Assembly (NCBI GenBank): GCA_900549685.1
Contig: UROX01000021.1
Span: 1 to 23,181 of the forward strand
Direction: 5' to 3'
Length of the DNA: 23,181 bases
DNA from: an uncultured Alistipes sp.
GTDB taxonomy: Bacteria; Bacteroidota; Bacteroidia; Bacteroidales; Rikenellaceae
Shown here: piece by piece, positions 7,231 to 15,598 of the stretch
Numbering within the stretch: the first letter of the stretch is position 1
How the letters are laid out: the number at the start of each line of letters is the position of its first letter
Translations under genes and position numbers: made by a program
The notes under the pieces: generated by a model
Told to the model about the DNA's origin: nothing
Seen by the model: the letters and a program-made list of their open reading frames with translations, nothing else
The model's database searches: none

Positions 7231-8493
7231 TTATAAATTCAACAGAAGTTCTTCGCCGAATTCTGCGGTGCCGAGCGTGACGCCGCCGGGCATGAAACGG
7301 GCCAGATCGCCGGTCGCCCGGCCTTTCTCGAACGCCGTTTCCATGGCTGCCGTGATGAGCGAGGCAGCTTCGTTCCATCCCATATATTCGAGCATCATCA
7401 CGGCCGAGAGCAGCAGCGACGACGGATTGACCTTGTTCTGTCCGGCGATGTTCGGTGCCGTACCGTGCGTGGCTTCGAAAATGGCGTGGCCGCTGAGGAA
7501 ATTGATATTGGCGCCCGGCGCGATGCCGATGCCGCCCACCATGGCCGCCAGCTGGTCGGAAATGTAGTCGCCGTTGAGGTTGAGTGTGGCGATGACCGAA
7601 TACTCCTCGGGAATCAGCAGCGTGTTCTGCAGGAAAGCATCGGCGATGACGTCCTTGACGATCAGCCTGCCCTCGTTGCGGGCGGTCTCCAGTGCCCGGT
7701 CCGCCTCGGCCGCGCCCCGTTCCTTTTTGATCGTGTCGTAACGCCGCATCGTGAACGTCCGTCCGGCGAATTCCTCTTCGGCCACGTCGTAACCCCAGTT
7801 TTTGAATCCTCCTTCGGTGAATTTCATGATGTTGCCCTTGTGCACCAGCGTCAGCGACGGAAGTCCTCTCTCCAGCGCGTATTCCAGAGCCGAGCGTACC
7901 AGCCGCTGCGATCCTTCGCGCGAGACGGGTTTGACGCCGAACGACGAGCTTTCCGGGAAGCGGACTTTGGTCACGCCCATCTCTTCGGTCAGGAACTTCA
8001 GGAACTTTTCCGCTTCGGGCGTGCCGGTCTGCCATTCGATGCCGGCGTAGATGTCCTCGGTGTTTTCACGGAAAATGTGCATGTCCACTTTTCCGGGTTC
8101 CTTGACCGGCGAGACGACACCCCGGAACCAGCGTACCGGCCTCAGGCAGACATACAGGTCCAGCTCCTGCCGCAGCGCGACGTTCAGCGAGCGGATGCCT
8201 CCGCCCACGGGCGTGGTGAGCGGTCCCTTGATGCCGACCTTGTATTCGCGGAAGGCTTCCATCGTCTCTTCGGGAAGCCAGCTTCCCGTCGCGTCGAAGG
8301 CTTTCTGGCCGGCCAGCACCTCTTTCCATTCGATCCGACGCCGTTCGCCGTAGGCTTTCTTTACGGCCGCATCGACGACCGAACGCATGACCGGCGTGAT
8401 TTCGGCGCCCACGCCGTCGCCTTCGATGAACGGAATTTCGACGATGTCGGGAACCGTCGGTTTCCCCGATGGAGTGACTGTAATTTTTTTCAT
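7231..8493 (-). CDS. icd: Isocitrate dehydrogenase, E. coli Icd type with altered cofactor residues
   Basis: Oxidatively decarboxylates isocitrate to 2-oxoglutarate. The ATG at 8493 (MKKITVTP) gives 420 residues; a TTG six codons upstream is less likely. The match to E. coli Icd is close: IPFIEGDGVG near 20-29, the substrate loop GGGIRSLNVALRQELDLY with S102 equivalent to the phosphorylatable Ser113, HKGNIMKFTEG, KDVIADAFLQ and NLNGDYIS. The region equivalent to E. coli 344-397 aligns by eye without gaps. There K344 is N348, Y345 is I349 and Y391 is G395, while R395 is kept as R399. These residues grip the NADP 2'-phosphate in E. coli, so NAD or dual use is plausible (inference). A segment near 255-285 differs strongly from E. 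coli. The gene is followed by gltA on the same strand. Confidence 0.93.
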   Translation of the reverse strand: MKKITVTPSGKPTVPDIVEIPFIEGDGVGAEITPVMRSVVDAAVKKAYGERRRIEWKEVLAGQKAFDATGSWLPEETMEAFREYKVGIKGPLTTPVGGGIRSLNVALRQELDLYVCLRPVRWFRGVVSPVKEPGKVDMHIFRENTEDIYAGIEWQTGTPEAEKFLKFLTEEMGVTKVRFPESSSFGVKPVSREGSQRLVRSALEYALERGLPSLTLVHKGNIMKFTEGGFKNWGYDVAEEEFAGRTFTMRRYDTIKKERGAAEADRALETARNEGRLIVKDVIADAFLQNTLLIPEEYSVIATLNLNGDYISDQLAAMVGGIGIAPGANINFLSGHAIFEATHGTAPNIAGQNKVNPSSLLLSAVMMLEYMGWNEAASLITAAMETAFEKGRATGDLARFMPGGVTLGTAEFGEELLLNL

Positions 8494-8583
8494 TTTGTTA
8501 AATTTTATCAATGTCTTCGTGCGACGATTTCTCCGGAATATCCGGAAAAGCGATCGGAGATCGTCTCGTTTTTTCAGGACGGA

Positions 8584-9462
8584 TTAAAAATAGTTTTCTT
8601 TTTTGCCGGTGATGGCGTCGAGCAGGTTGCCGGCCAGCGAGCTGGCTCCGATACGGAAACGTTCGGGGTTCAGGTACGCCTCGCCCAGCATATGTTCGGC
8701 TATCGTGTAATAGAGCGCCGCGTCTTCGGGTGTGGAAATGCCGCCCGCGGCTTTGAAACCGGTCCGGCGGCCGGTCGTTTCGGCGAAGTTACGGATGGCC
8801 GCACACATCGTCACGGCGGCTTCGGGCGTGGCGCCCGGGCCGGATTTGCCGGTCGAAGTCTTGATGAAATCCGCTCCGGCCAGCATGGCAATTATGGAAG
8901 CGCGGTAGATCAGGGCGGGGTCCCGGAGCAGGCCGGTTTCGAGAATGACTTTCAGCGTGACGTCTTCGCCCACTTCCTTGCGCAGCGTTTCGATTTCGTT
9001 GCCCATCGGGTCGTACTCTCCACTGAGCATTTCGCCCACGCCGATGACGATGTCGATTTCATCGGCTCCGTTCTCGACGGCCATCGACGTTTCGAGCATT
9101 TTCACCTCCAGATAGGTCTGCGACGAAGGGAATCCGCCCGATACGCTGGTGATGGCCAGTCCCGATTCGCCGATGACGATGCCCGCCGTTTCGACGAAAG
9201 AGGGATATACGCATACGGAGGCCACGCCGGGAAGATCGGGATAACGGGCCGGAAACTCGACGGCCTTTCGGACGAACTTTTCGATATGGTCGTGCGAGTC
9301 CGTCGCTCCGAGCGAGGTTAGGTCGATGCACGAAAGGCATTTCTCGTAAACCTCGCGGTTTCGGTTTCTTTCCGCCAGAGGACGGATCTCCGTCAGCATT
9401 CTCTCCACTTCGGCGGCCGAAGGACCGGGGCCGAATTTTTTTAGGGCGTTGCTGTATTCCAT
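8584..9462 (-). CDS. deoC: Deoxyribose-phosphate aldolase
   Basis: Cytoplasmic class I aldolase that splits 2-deoxyribose 5-phosphate into glyceraldehyde 3-phosphate and acetaldehyde during deoxynucleoside salvage. The ATG at 9462 (MEYSNALKKF) gives 292 residues, longer than E. coli DeoC (about 259) by an N-terminal helical extension of about 35 residues. Schiff-base lysine K201 lies in GADFIKTSTGK. K171 in VTLKVILETG corresponds to E. coli K167, and D137 in DEIDIVI to the catalytic Asp102 region. The barrel is complete through the phosphate-binding GFKAAGGI segment. It is divergent from the SGNH operon and 90 bases upstream of icd. No other nucleoside catabolism gene is nearby. Confidence 0.94.
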   Translation of the reverse strand: MEYSNALKKFGPGPSAAEVERMLTEIRPLAERNRNREVYEKCLSCIDLTSLGATDSHDHIEKFVRKAVEFPARYPDLPGVASVCVYPSFVETAGIVIGESGLAITSVSGGFPSSQTYLEVKMLETSMAVENGADEIDIVIGVGEMLSGEYDPMGNEIETLRKEVGEDVTLKVILETGLLRDPALIYRASIIAMLAGADFIKTSTGKSGPGATPEAAVTMCAAIRNFAETTGRRTGFKAAGGISTPEDAALYYTIAEHMLGEAYLNPERFRIGASSLAGNLLDAITGKKENYF

Positions 9463-9491
9463 AGTCGGGCAGTTTATCCTTGGGTGTTTCG

Positions 9492-9499
9492 CAAAGATA
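9492..9499 (-). promoter_or_regulatory. Probable -7 element of the deoC promoter
   Basis: The complement of 9492-9499 is TATCTTTG, an exact TAnnTTTG. No TTTG is found at the expected -33 distance. It would give a leader of about 25 bases. A 7-bp inverted repeat GAGCAAC/GTTGCTC (9551-9557 and 9571-9577) lies upstream between the divergent genes; its role is unknown. Confidence 0.45.
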
Positions 9500-9674
9500 G
9501 GGATTTTTAGGGCCGTTCGGTGTTTTCGGCGGCAAATAGTTGCGAAAACGGAGCAACGGGCGGGATTATTGTTGCTCGCCGGGATATCGAAGGGGGGCCG
9601 ACCGGTAGCGAAATTTGCTTTCATGCAGCGGTCGGATCGTCCCGGTCGCAGTTTTCCGTTTCTGCGGAGCGGAT

Positions 9675-9709
9675 TTTGGATAACTACCGACGAAATTATA
9701 TTAACTTCG
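9675..9709 (+). promoter_or_regulatory. Possible promoter of the SGNH-SGNH-MBOAT operon
   Basis: TTTG at 9675-9678 and TAACTTCG at 9702-9709 (one mismatch to TAnnTTTG). The 23-base spacer is longer than the usual 19-21. The -7 box ends 20 bases before the chosen ATG at 9730. Confidence 0.4.
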
Positions 9710-9729
9710 CAGCAATTTGCCCGAGAACA

Positions 9730-11346
9730 ATGGACGGAAACAAAGATTATACGGGACAGGTCTTTCTGCTCGCCGCGGCTGTCATCGCGATTCTCCTCGG
9801 AGTGTCGCGCATACACGGCTTCCGGATAGGTACGACGAAGATCAAGAAAGTCAATATCCTGTCGGATATCGTCCGGGACGAATTCGTCCCGGAACCGGAC
9901 GACGGAGACCTCTATTTCGACACGACTTTCCTCGCCGAGGGGAGAGCCGTCGAGGCCGAAGCGGCTGCGGAAGCGAAGGTCTCCGAAGCGGAGCGACAGG
10001 CCGAGCCGGCATTCGTCGGGGAGGATGTTCCTGCGGGTCCCGTTCCGGACGATTCGGTCGTTTCCGATTCGATCTCCATGCCGGTCGTCCCGGACGATTC
10101 GGTGAGCCATAAGACGGAGGAGGTCGAGAAACGCGAAAAGCGGCCGGTACAAGCCGGTCTGGTGCCTGTCGAGGATTTCGGCGACGAGGTTCCCGCGATG
10201 GAGCGTTTCTACGGGGCGCTGCTCGATGCGCCCGAGGAACGTCCGGTGCGGATCGCCGTGCTGGGCGACTCGTTCATCGAAGGCGATATTCTGACGGCCG
10301 ACCTGCGGGAGGGATTGCAGGACCTCTACGGCGGCCGGGGCGTGGGTTTCGTGCCGTTTTCCTCGTCTGTGGCTCTGCTCCGGGGAACGGTCAAACATAC
10401 GCTTTCGGGATGGAAGACGCTCAACGTGAAGGATAAGAGACAGGCTGCCGAGGATCTGCAGGATAAGTTTTTCATATCGGGCGACCTGTGTCTGCCTTCG
10501 GAGGGCGCTACGGTCCGTATGGAGGGCGTTTCGTTCCGCAAGCATATCGACCAGACGGATGCCCTGCGTCTCGTTTTCATCAATCGGCAGCAGACCGTGC
10601 TGCATGTTACGGTAAACGATACGCCGAGCAGGACCTTCGCGCCTCCGTCCGGCGAGCAGGTGCAGCAGATCGATCTCGAAGGGCCTGTCCGGTCCGTCGA
10701 GGTCAGACTGGAGAAACCCGAGGGTTTCATCGGTTACGGAATCGAGCTGGCGGACCGCAATGGCGTGATCGTCGATAACTATTCGATCCGGGGAAACAGC
10801 GGACTGGCGCTGTTCGGGACCAATTTCGGTATCAATTCTCAGATCGGAGCCATTCTGGGCGGATACGATCTGCTCGTGTTGCAGTACGGACTCAATGTCA
10901 TGTCTGCCGACGTGATGCGTTACGATACCTATGCCGATGCGCTGGTGCGGGTAATCAAATACATGAAACGCTGTTTCCCCGGTACCAGCATACTGGTGAT
11001 GGGGGTCGGCGACCGCAGTACGCAACGCGAGGGCCAGTTCGTGACGATGCCTTCCGTGCACGGCATGATCGAGGCTCAACGCCGGGCGGCCGAAGAGGCC
11101 GGCGTCGCCTTCTGGAACACGTTCGAGGCGATGGGCGGCGATGGCGCGATGGTGCGGTGGGTCGAGAAGAACTGGGCGGCCAAAGACTATACCCATATCG
11201 GTTACCGGGGCGGAAAATTCGTGGCCGATAAGCTGATCGATGCGCTGTTGGCCGGGGCCGAGGAGAAAGCGGAAGCCGACCGGCAGAAACGACAGGCCGA
11301 AGTTCCTTCTTTCGGCGCGATACCCGATTCGTTGTCATTCGAATAG
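9730..11346 (+). CDS. Membrane-anchored SGNH/GDSL-hydrolase-like protein, probable glycan O-acylation partner
   Basis: A 538-residue protein starting at ATG 9730 (MDGNKDYTGQ). One transmembrane segment (about 9-27) anchors it with the C-terminus outside. It is followed by an acidic Ala/Glu/Val/Pro-rich linker (about 50-150). An SGNH fold then covers about 165-510: block I GDSF with S181, block II RGNSG with G355, block III-like YGLN with N389 (the usual following Asp is absent) and block V DYTH with D486 and H489. The C-terminal tail is charged and helical. This layout recalls AlgJ/AlgX- and PatB-type proteins that pass acyl groups from a membrane MBOAT protein to a glycan (family knowledge). 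The next SGNH gene starts 5 bases later and the MBOAT gene follows. The acceptor glycan is not indicated; an esterase role is the main alternative. Confidence 0.75.
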   Translation: MDGNKDYTGQVFLLAAAVIAILLGVSRIHGFRIGTTKIKKVNILSDIVRDEFVPEPDDGDLYFDTTFLAEGRAVEAEAAAEAKVSEAERQAEPAFVGEDVPAGPVPDDSVVSDSISMPVVPDDSVSHKTEEVEKREKRPVQAGLVPVEDFGDEVPAMERFYGALLDAPEERPVRIAVLGDSFIEGDILTADLREGLQDLYGGRGVGFVPFSSSVALLRGTVKHTLSGWKTLNVKDKRQAAEDLQDKFFISGDLCLPSEGATVRMEGVSFRKHIDQTDALRLVFINRQQTVLHVTVNDTPSRTFAPPSGEQVQQIDLEGPVRSVEVRLEKPEGFIGYGIELADRNGVIVDNYSIRGNSGLALFGTNFGINSQIGAILGGYDLLVLQYGLNVMSADVMRYDTYADALVRVIKYMKRCFPGTSILVMGVGDRSTQREGQFVTMPSVHGMIEAQRRAAEEAGVAFWNTFEAMGGDGAMVRWVEKNWAAKDYTHIGYRGGKFVADKLIDALLAGAEEKAEADRQKRQAEVPSFGAIPDSLSFE

Positions 11347-11351
11347 AAGAT

Positions 11352-12590
11352 ATGAAAGTGACTGCGTTCGCATATCGAATCGTTTTCTCGCTGCTGTGGT
11401 GCGTTCCGGCCGTGTGTGCGATGGCGCAGTCGGATGTGCCGTCGCCGCCCTGCGAAGGACTCGACCGGTCGGCCAACCGGATCTCGGGCGATCTTTCTGC
11501 GCTCGACCCGTTTTTCGAGAGCCTGCGGACGACACAGCGAGATACGCTTGCGGTCGTTTCGATTTTTCATCTGGGCGATTCGCACGTGCAGGCGGGGTTC
11601 TATCCTGCCGCTGTCCGCGAATGTTTCCGGCGCGATTTCGGCAATGCGGGCCGGGGACTGATCGTTCCCCTCAAACTGGCCCGGACCAACGAGCCGCCCG
11701 ATTATCTGATCGTTTCGGACGAAAACTGGACGGCGAGCCGTTGCATCCAGCGCGAACCCACGCGTGCGCCCGGCATCGGCGGCGTCGCGCTGTGGACGAC
11801 GGCCGGCTGCGCGTCGTTCCGGATCACGACGCCGCACGAGGCATTCGACCGCATTACGGTCTTTCATCACGACCGGGCGCCCTTGCTCGAAGCGCCCGAA
11901 GAATCTGCCTGCGAGATCGGCTGCCCGTGGCAGGATACCGAATCGGTGACGACGATCCGCCTCCGGGATAGCGTGCGGACGATCCAGCTCGTTGCCGACA
12001 GTTTTCCGGACGGGTATTCGAATCCCGAATTCTATGCGTTTTCGCTCGAGAACGGCCGGGGCGGGGTGCTCTATCACAGTGCGGGTATCAACGGCAACAG
12101 TTACGACAGCCAGCTTCGTGCGGAGGCCATGCTCCGTCAGACGGCGTCTCTTCGTCCGGATCTGATCGTCGTATCGCTCGGAACAAACGATTCCTTCGGC
12201 CGGAATTTCGACGCTTCGGCGCTGTATGACCGCATCGGGAAACTCGTCGGACGGTTGCGGGAGTACAATCCGCAGAGCGCGATTCTGCTGACCGTGCCGA
12301 TGGAATGTTGTACACGGGTGCGCTATAAGGGGAAAACGGTCCGTCGGATCAATCCCAACAGCGAAAAGGTGCGTCAGCAGATTATCCGGGCCGCCGAGGC
12401 GCACGGGCTGCCGTATTGGGATTTTTACACCGTTGCCGGGGGCAGGGGCGCCCGCGAACGCTGGTACGATGCCCGGCTGTCGAACGCCGACCGGATCCAT
12501 CTGACCCGCGAGGGCTACCGCCTGCAGGGAAACCTGCTATACGAGGCATTGAAAGAGGCTTACCTAACTTATTGTCGGAAAGATAAATGA
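11352..12590 (+). CDS. Secreted SGNH/GDSL hydrolase-like protein
   Basis: A 412-residue exported protein with a signal peptide of about 25 residues (cleavage after AMA). All four SGNH blocks are readable: GDSH with S77, INGNS with G248 and N249, GTND with N279, and DRIH with D380 and H383. Between blocks I and II lies a beta-rich insert (about 130-235) that resembles a carbohydrate-binding-like jelly-roll; this is inference from pattern only. It is a divergent paralogue of the preceding gene, with a more canonical active site and no membrane anchor. Its TGA overlaps the MBOAT start by four bases (ATGA), so the products are probably made together. It could be the terminal acyltransferase in the periplasm, or an esterase that edits the acylation. 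Confidence 0.8.
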   Translation: MKVTAFAYRIVFSLLWCVPAVCAMAQSDVPSPPCEGLDRSANRISGDLSALDPFFESLRTTQRDTLAVVSIFHLGDSHVQAGFYPAAVRECFRRDFGNAGRGLIVPLKLARTNEPPDYLIVSDENWTASRCIQREPTRAPGIGGVALWTTAGCASFRITTPHEAFDRITVFHHDRAPLLEAPEESACEIGCPWQDTESVTTIRLRDSVRTIQLVADSFPDGYSNPEFYAFSLENGRGGVLYHSAGINGNSYDSQLRAEAMLRQTASLRPDLIVVSLGTNDSFGRNFDASALYDRIGKLVGRLREYNPQSAILLTVPMECCTRVRYKGKTVRRINPNSEKVRQQIIRAAEAHGLPYWDFYTVAGGRGARERWYDARLSNADRIHLTREGYRLQGNLLYEALKEAYLTYCRKDK

Positions 12591-14083
12591 CACTGGACGA
12601 AATCGCGGACAAACTGTTGCCGCTGCTCACATACGATCCCGAGGCCCCGCTGATTTTCAGCAGCGGGCTGTTTCTGTTCCTGTTTGCGGGATTCGCGTTT
12701 TTCTATCGTTTCATGCGTCGGGCGGTGATGCTGCGGATCGTTTACGTGACGCTGTTTTCGCTCTATTTCTATTACAAGACCAGCGGATTCTATTTCCTGC
12801 TGCTGATTTTCGTCGTGACTTCCGATTTCCTGATCGGTCGGGCCATTGCACGTTCCGCCCGGCAGAGCGTGCGCAAAGCATTGCTGTGGCTCAGTGTGAC
12901 GATCGATATCGGGTTGCTGATCTATTTCAAATACACCGATTTCTTCATCGGGATCGTAAACGACCTCGCGGGGCGTAATTTTCTCGATTTCCAGCATATT
13001 TTCCTGCCCGTGGGCATCTCGTTCTTCGTCTTTCAGTCGATCAGTTATACGGCCGATATATACCGTCGCCGGATCGAGCCGCTGAACTGCTGGATCGACT
13101 ACATGTTTTTCGTGTCGTTTTTCCCGCAGCTCGTCGCCGGACCCATCGTCCGGGCGCGCGACTTCCTGCCCCAGATCCGGCAGAATCCGCTGGTCGTCAC
13201 GCGGAAGATGTTTTCGACGGGCGTGTTCCTCGTCGTTTCGGGATTGTTCAAAAAGGCGATCATTTCCGACTATATCAGCCTCAATTTCGTCGATCGCGTC
13301 TTCGACAATCCGCTTCTGTACAGCGGATTCGAGAATCTAATGGGCGTTTACGGCTATGCCTTGCAGATCTACTGCGACTTCTCGGGCTATTCCGACATGG
13401 CTATCGGGATCGCTCTGATGCTCGGATTCCGGTTCCCGAAAAACTTCGATTCGCCGTACAAGTCGGCGACGATCACCGAATTCTGGCGCCGGTGGCATAT
13501 CTCGCTGTCGAGCTGGCTGAAGGACTACCTCTATATCTCGCTGGGCGGCAACCGGAAGGGGCGTTTCAGAACGTACGTGAACCTGATGCTCACGATGCTC
13601 ATCGGCGGGCTTTGGCACGGGGCGGCCATGCGTTTCGTGCTGTGGGGTGCCCTGCACGGCGGTGCGCTGGCCGTTCATAAGTGGACGATGAACCGCTTCC
13701 CGTCTTTCCGGCCGGTCGGGGCCGAAATGGTCTGGTGGCGACGGTTGCTCGGCGTGGCGATCACGTTCCATATCGTTTGTCTGGGATGGATCCTGTTCCG
13801 TGCGCCGGATATGGAGACCGGACGACAGGTGTTGAACCAAATCTTCACCCGGTTCGATCCGGCTCTGATTCCGCAGGTGGTGTCCGGATACGGTGCCGTG
13901 CTGGGACTCATGGCGCTGGGGTATTTTCTCCATGTTCTGCCGCGCGGTGCCGAACGTTGGGGCGAGCGCCTGACCGAGGCGGCTCCGCTGCTGCTCAAAG
14001 CTGCGGCGATCGCCGTCGTGATCTGGATCGTCATGCAGATCAAGTCTTCCGAAATCCAGCCGTTCATCTATTTCCAGTTCTGA
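12587..14083 (+). CDS. MBOAT-family membrane O-acyltransferase (AlgI/DltB/PatA type)
   Basis: A 498-residue polytopic inner-membrane protein with about ten or more hydrophobic segments. The AlgI-like core is clear: FFPQLVAGPIVR near 182-193, a YCDFSGYSDMAIGIA segment near 262-276, FWRRWHISLSSWLKDYLYI near 300-318 and GGLWHGA with H344, the conserved MBOAT histidine; H357 follows in ALHGGA. Proteins of this family take an acyl group from a cytoplasmic donor and deliver it across the membrane to a partner that modifies alginate, teichoic acid or peptidoglycan. Two SGNH proteins encoded immediately upstream are the likely partners. No glycan synthase, capsule or dlt gene is present in the window. 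Membership of the family is secure; the substrate is not. Confidence 0.92.
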   Translation: MTLDEIADKLLPLLTYDPEAPLIFSSGLFLFLFAGFAFFYRFMRRAVMLRIVYVTLFSLYFYYKTSGFYFLLLIFVVTSDFLIGRAIARSARQSVRKALLWLSVTIDIGLLIYFKYTDFFIGIVNDLAGRNFLDFQHIFLPVGISFFVFQSISYTADIYRRRIEPLNCWIDYMFFVSFFPQLVAGPIVRARDFLPQIRQNPLVVTRKMFSTGVFLVVSGLFKKAIISDYISLNFVDRVFDNPLLYSGFENLMGVYGYALQIYCDFSGYSDMAIGIALMLGFRFPKNFDSPYKSATITEFWRRWHISLSSWLKDYLYISLGGNRKGRFRTYVNLMLTMLIGGLWHGAAMRFVLWGALHGGALAVHKWTMNRFPSFRPVGAEMVWWRRLLGVAITFHIVCLGWILFRAPDMETGRQVLNQIFTRFDPALIPQVVSGYGAVLGLMALGYFLHVLPRGAERWGERLTEAAPLLLKAAAIAVVIWIVMQIKSSEIQPFIYFQF

Positions 14084-14126
14084 GTCCGGGGCTTCTCCGT
14101 GCCGGAAACGACTTTTGTGCGGGTAT

Positions 14127-14158
14127 TTTGGCCGGCAGGGATTTTCGTCGTATTTTTG
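14127..14158 (+). promoter_or_regulatory. Consensus promoter of the PAP2-ICMT pair
   Basis: TTTG at 14127-14130, a 20-base spacer and TATTTTTG at 14151-14158 match TTTG-N19-21-TAnnTTTG exactly. The predicted start is near 14165, about 20 bases before the ATG at 14184, so this pair is not simply the tail of the MBOAT operon. Confidence 0.75.
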
Positions 14159-14183
14159 ACCGGCGAATCTACCCCGAACGTTT

Positions 14184-14786
14184 ATGTGGCAAACTTTGCT
14201 CGATGCAGACAAACACCTTTTTCTGGCGCTCAACGGAGGTTGGGGACCGGGATGGGACACCTTTTTCTATTGGGTTTCCGCGCGACTCACGTGGGTACCG
14301 CTCTATGTGGCGATACTGTATGCCGTTTGGCGCAGATGGGGATGGCGCGGCGTGTTTTGGGTAGTCGTCTGTCTGGGAGCGACGGTCGGTCTCGCCGATC
14401 AGATATGCAATTTCTTCAAATACCATACGCCCAAATTCCGGCCTACGCATACGCCGGACATCGAGGCGCTCGTCCACACCGTGAGAGGCTACCGTGGAGG
14501 GCTTTACGGAACCGTGTCGGCCCATTCGGCCATCGGTTTCGCCGTCGCGCTGTTCACTTCGAAACTGTTCGAACGACGGTGGTATACGGTCGCGATTTTT
14601 CTGTGGGCGCTGTTGGTGGTGTATAGCCGCATATATATCGGATTGCATTATCCGATGGATATTTTCTTCGGAGCCGGACTGGGACTGACGCTCGCGGCGG
14701 TTTCTGTCGGTCTCTGCCGCCGCAGGCTCGCCCGAACCGGGGTGCGGACCATGGCGACGGTCGGGAAAAACGAGATGAAGGTATGA
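14184..14786 (+). CDS. PAP2-family membrane phosphatase
   Basis: A 200-residue polytopic inner-membrane enzyme of the phosphatidic acid phosphatase 2 superfamily. The three signature motifs are complete: K79-x6-R86P87, the VSAHS segment with H114 (the PSGH motif in variant form) and S148R149-x5-H155-x3-D159. Substrates in this family include undecaprenyl pyrophosphate, phosphatidylglycerol phosphate and lipid A phosphates. The active site should face the periplasm. It has its own exact promoter, and its last four bases overlap the start of the methyltransferase-like gene. With no neighbouring lipid A or peptidoglycan gene, recycling of undecaprenyl pyrophosphate is only one of several possibilities. 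Confidence 0.9.
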   Translation: MWQTLLDADKHLFLALNGGWGPGWDTFFYWVSARLTWVPLYVAILYAVWRRWGWRGVFWVVVCLGATVGLADQICNFFKYHTPKFRPTHTPDIEALVHTVRGYRGGLYGTVSAHSAIGFAVALFTSKLFERRWYTVAIFLWALLVVYSRIYIGLHYPMDIFFGAGLGLTLAAVSVGLCRRRLARTGVRTMATVGKNEMKV

Positions 14787-15496
14787 CGCTCGACGAACGA
14801 TACGACCGGGTCCGGAAATCGGTGTACCGTTTTCGGCATTGGATTCCTTTGGTGTCGATGGCAACCGCGTCGGTCGCTTTGCTGTGCTCGACGCCTTTCA
14901 TGGTTTACGACGGCATCGTGTTCGGAGCGGTGTGCATGGCTTGTTCGTGCATCGGTTTTGCCATCCGCTGGCAGGCGCTTTCGCAGGCGGCTTATCGTCG
15001 CAAGCGCGTGAAGAGCGATCCGGAGGCGTTTCCCGAGCCTTTTCCCGTCGAGGGCATCTATTCGCGGATGCGTTATCCGTTGCATGCGGGCGGTTTTCTG
15101 GTCTGGCTCGGTCCGATTCTTTTCACGGGGGTCGGCTGGTTCATGGTCGCCGCTTCGTTGCTTTACGCCGGCTGCGTGTGGCTGACGATGAGCCGCGAGG
15201 AAGAGCTCCGCATCGAAAAATACGGCGACCGGTACCGGGCCTGGTGCGCCGATACGCCGGCCGTGATACCGCATTTCGGAAAGTCCGGGCAGCCGGCTTG
15301 CGGCCGGTCGTGGATTGCCGCCTGGCGGGGCGATGTGGGCGTATTCTGGAGTACGGCCGTCGCATTCGTGTGGCTCGGAGTGCTCAAGTTCCGTATGATC
15401 GATTTATGCTGGGACGTTCCTCGGGGATGGTCGGTGGCCGGAGGGATCGCATTGTTCGCTTGGATATGCAGCCGATTGTCCCGTGCCAGACGATAA
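14783..15496 (+). CDS. Isoprenylcysteine carboxylmethyltransferase-like membrane protein
   Basis: A 237-residue integral membrane protein overlapping the PAP2 gene by the ATGA junction. About five or six hydrophobic segments are visible. The ICMT/PEMT signature is present: GIYSRMRYPLH (91-101), a hydrophobic hairpin, then SREEELRIEKYGDRY (127-141), which binds S-adenosylmethionine in this superfamily. A further membrane hairpin (about 185-230) extends the C-terminus. Bacterial members methylate lipids or small hydrophobic molecules, and prenylated protein substrates are not expected in bacteria. Coupling to a PAP2 phosphatase suggests a shared lipid or isoprenoid substrate (inference). No specific reaction can be assigned. 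Confidence 0.8.
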   Translation: MTLDERYDRVRKSVYRFRHWIPLVSMATASVALLCSTPFMVYDGIVFGAVCMACSCIGFAIRWQALSQAAYRRKRVKSDPEAFPEPFPVEGIYSRMRYPLHAGGFLVWLGPILFTGVGWFMVAASLLYAGCVWLTMSREEELRIEKYGDRYRAWCADTPAVIPHFGKSGQPACGRSWIAAWRGDVGVFWSTAVAFVWLGVLKFRMIDLCWDVPRGWSVAGGIALFAWICSRLSRARR

Positions 15497-15598
15497 ATGC
15501 GGCGATTTCGTCGTCCGTCTTTCGGGACCGCAGCCTTGCGGTCGGATGACATATTCGGGCTTTCGATTGTCACTTTCGGGAAATTCGCATGCCTCATG

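Noticed and set aside
7169..8035. Upstream extension of the gltA frame across icd
   Set aside because: This is a same-strand out-of-frame shadow of icd, rich in Arg and Gly. Citrate synthase similarity begins at the ATG at 7168.
9463..11196. Upstream extension of the deoC frame through the SGNH gene on the opposite strand
   Set aside because: The extra residues are antisense to the SGNH protein and resemble no family; DeoC starts properly at 9462.
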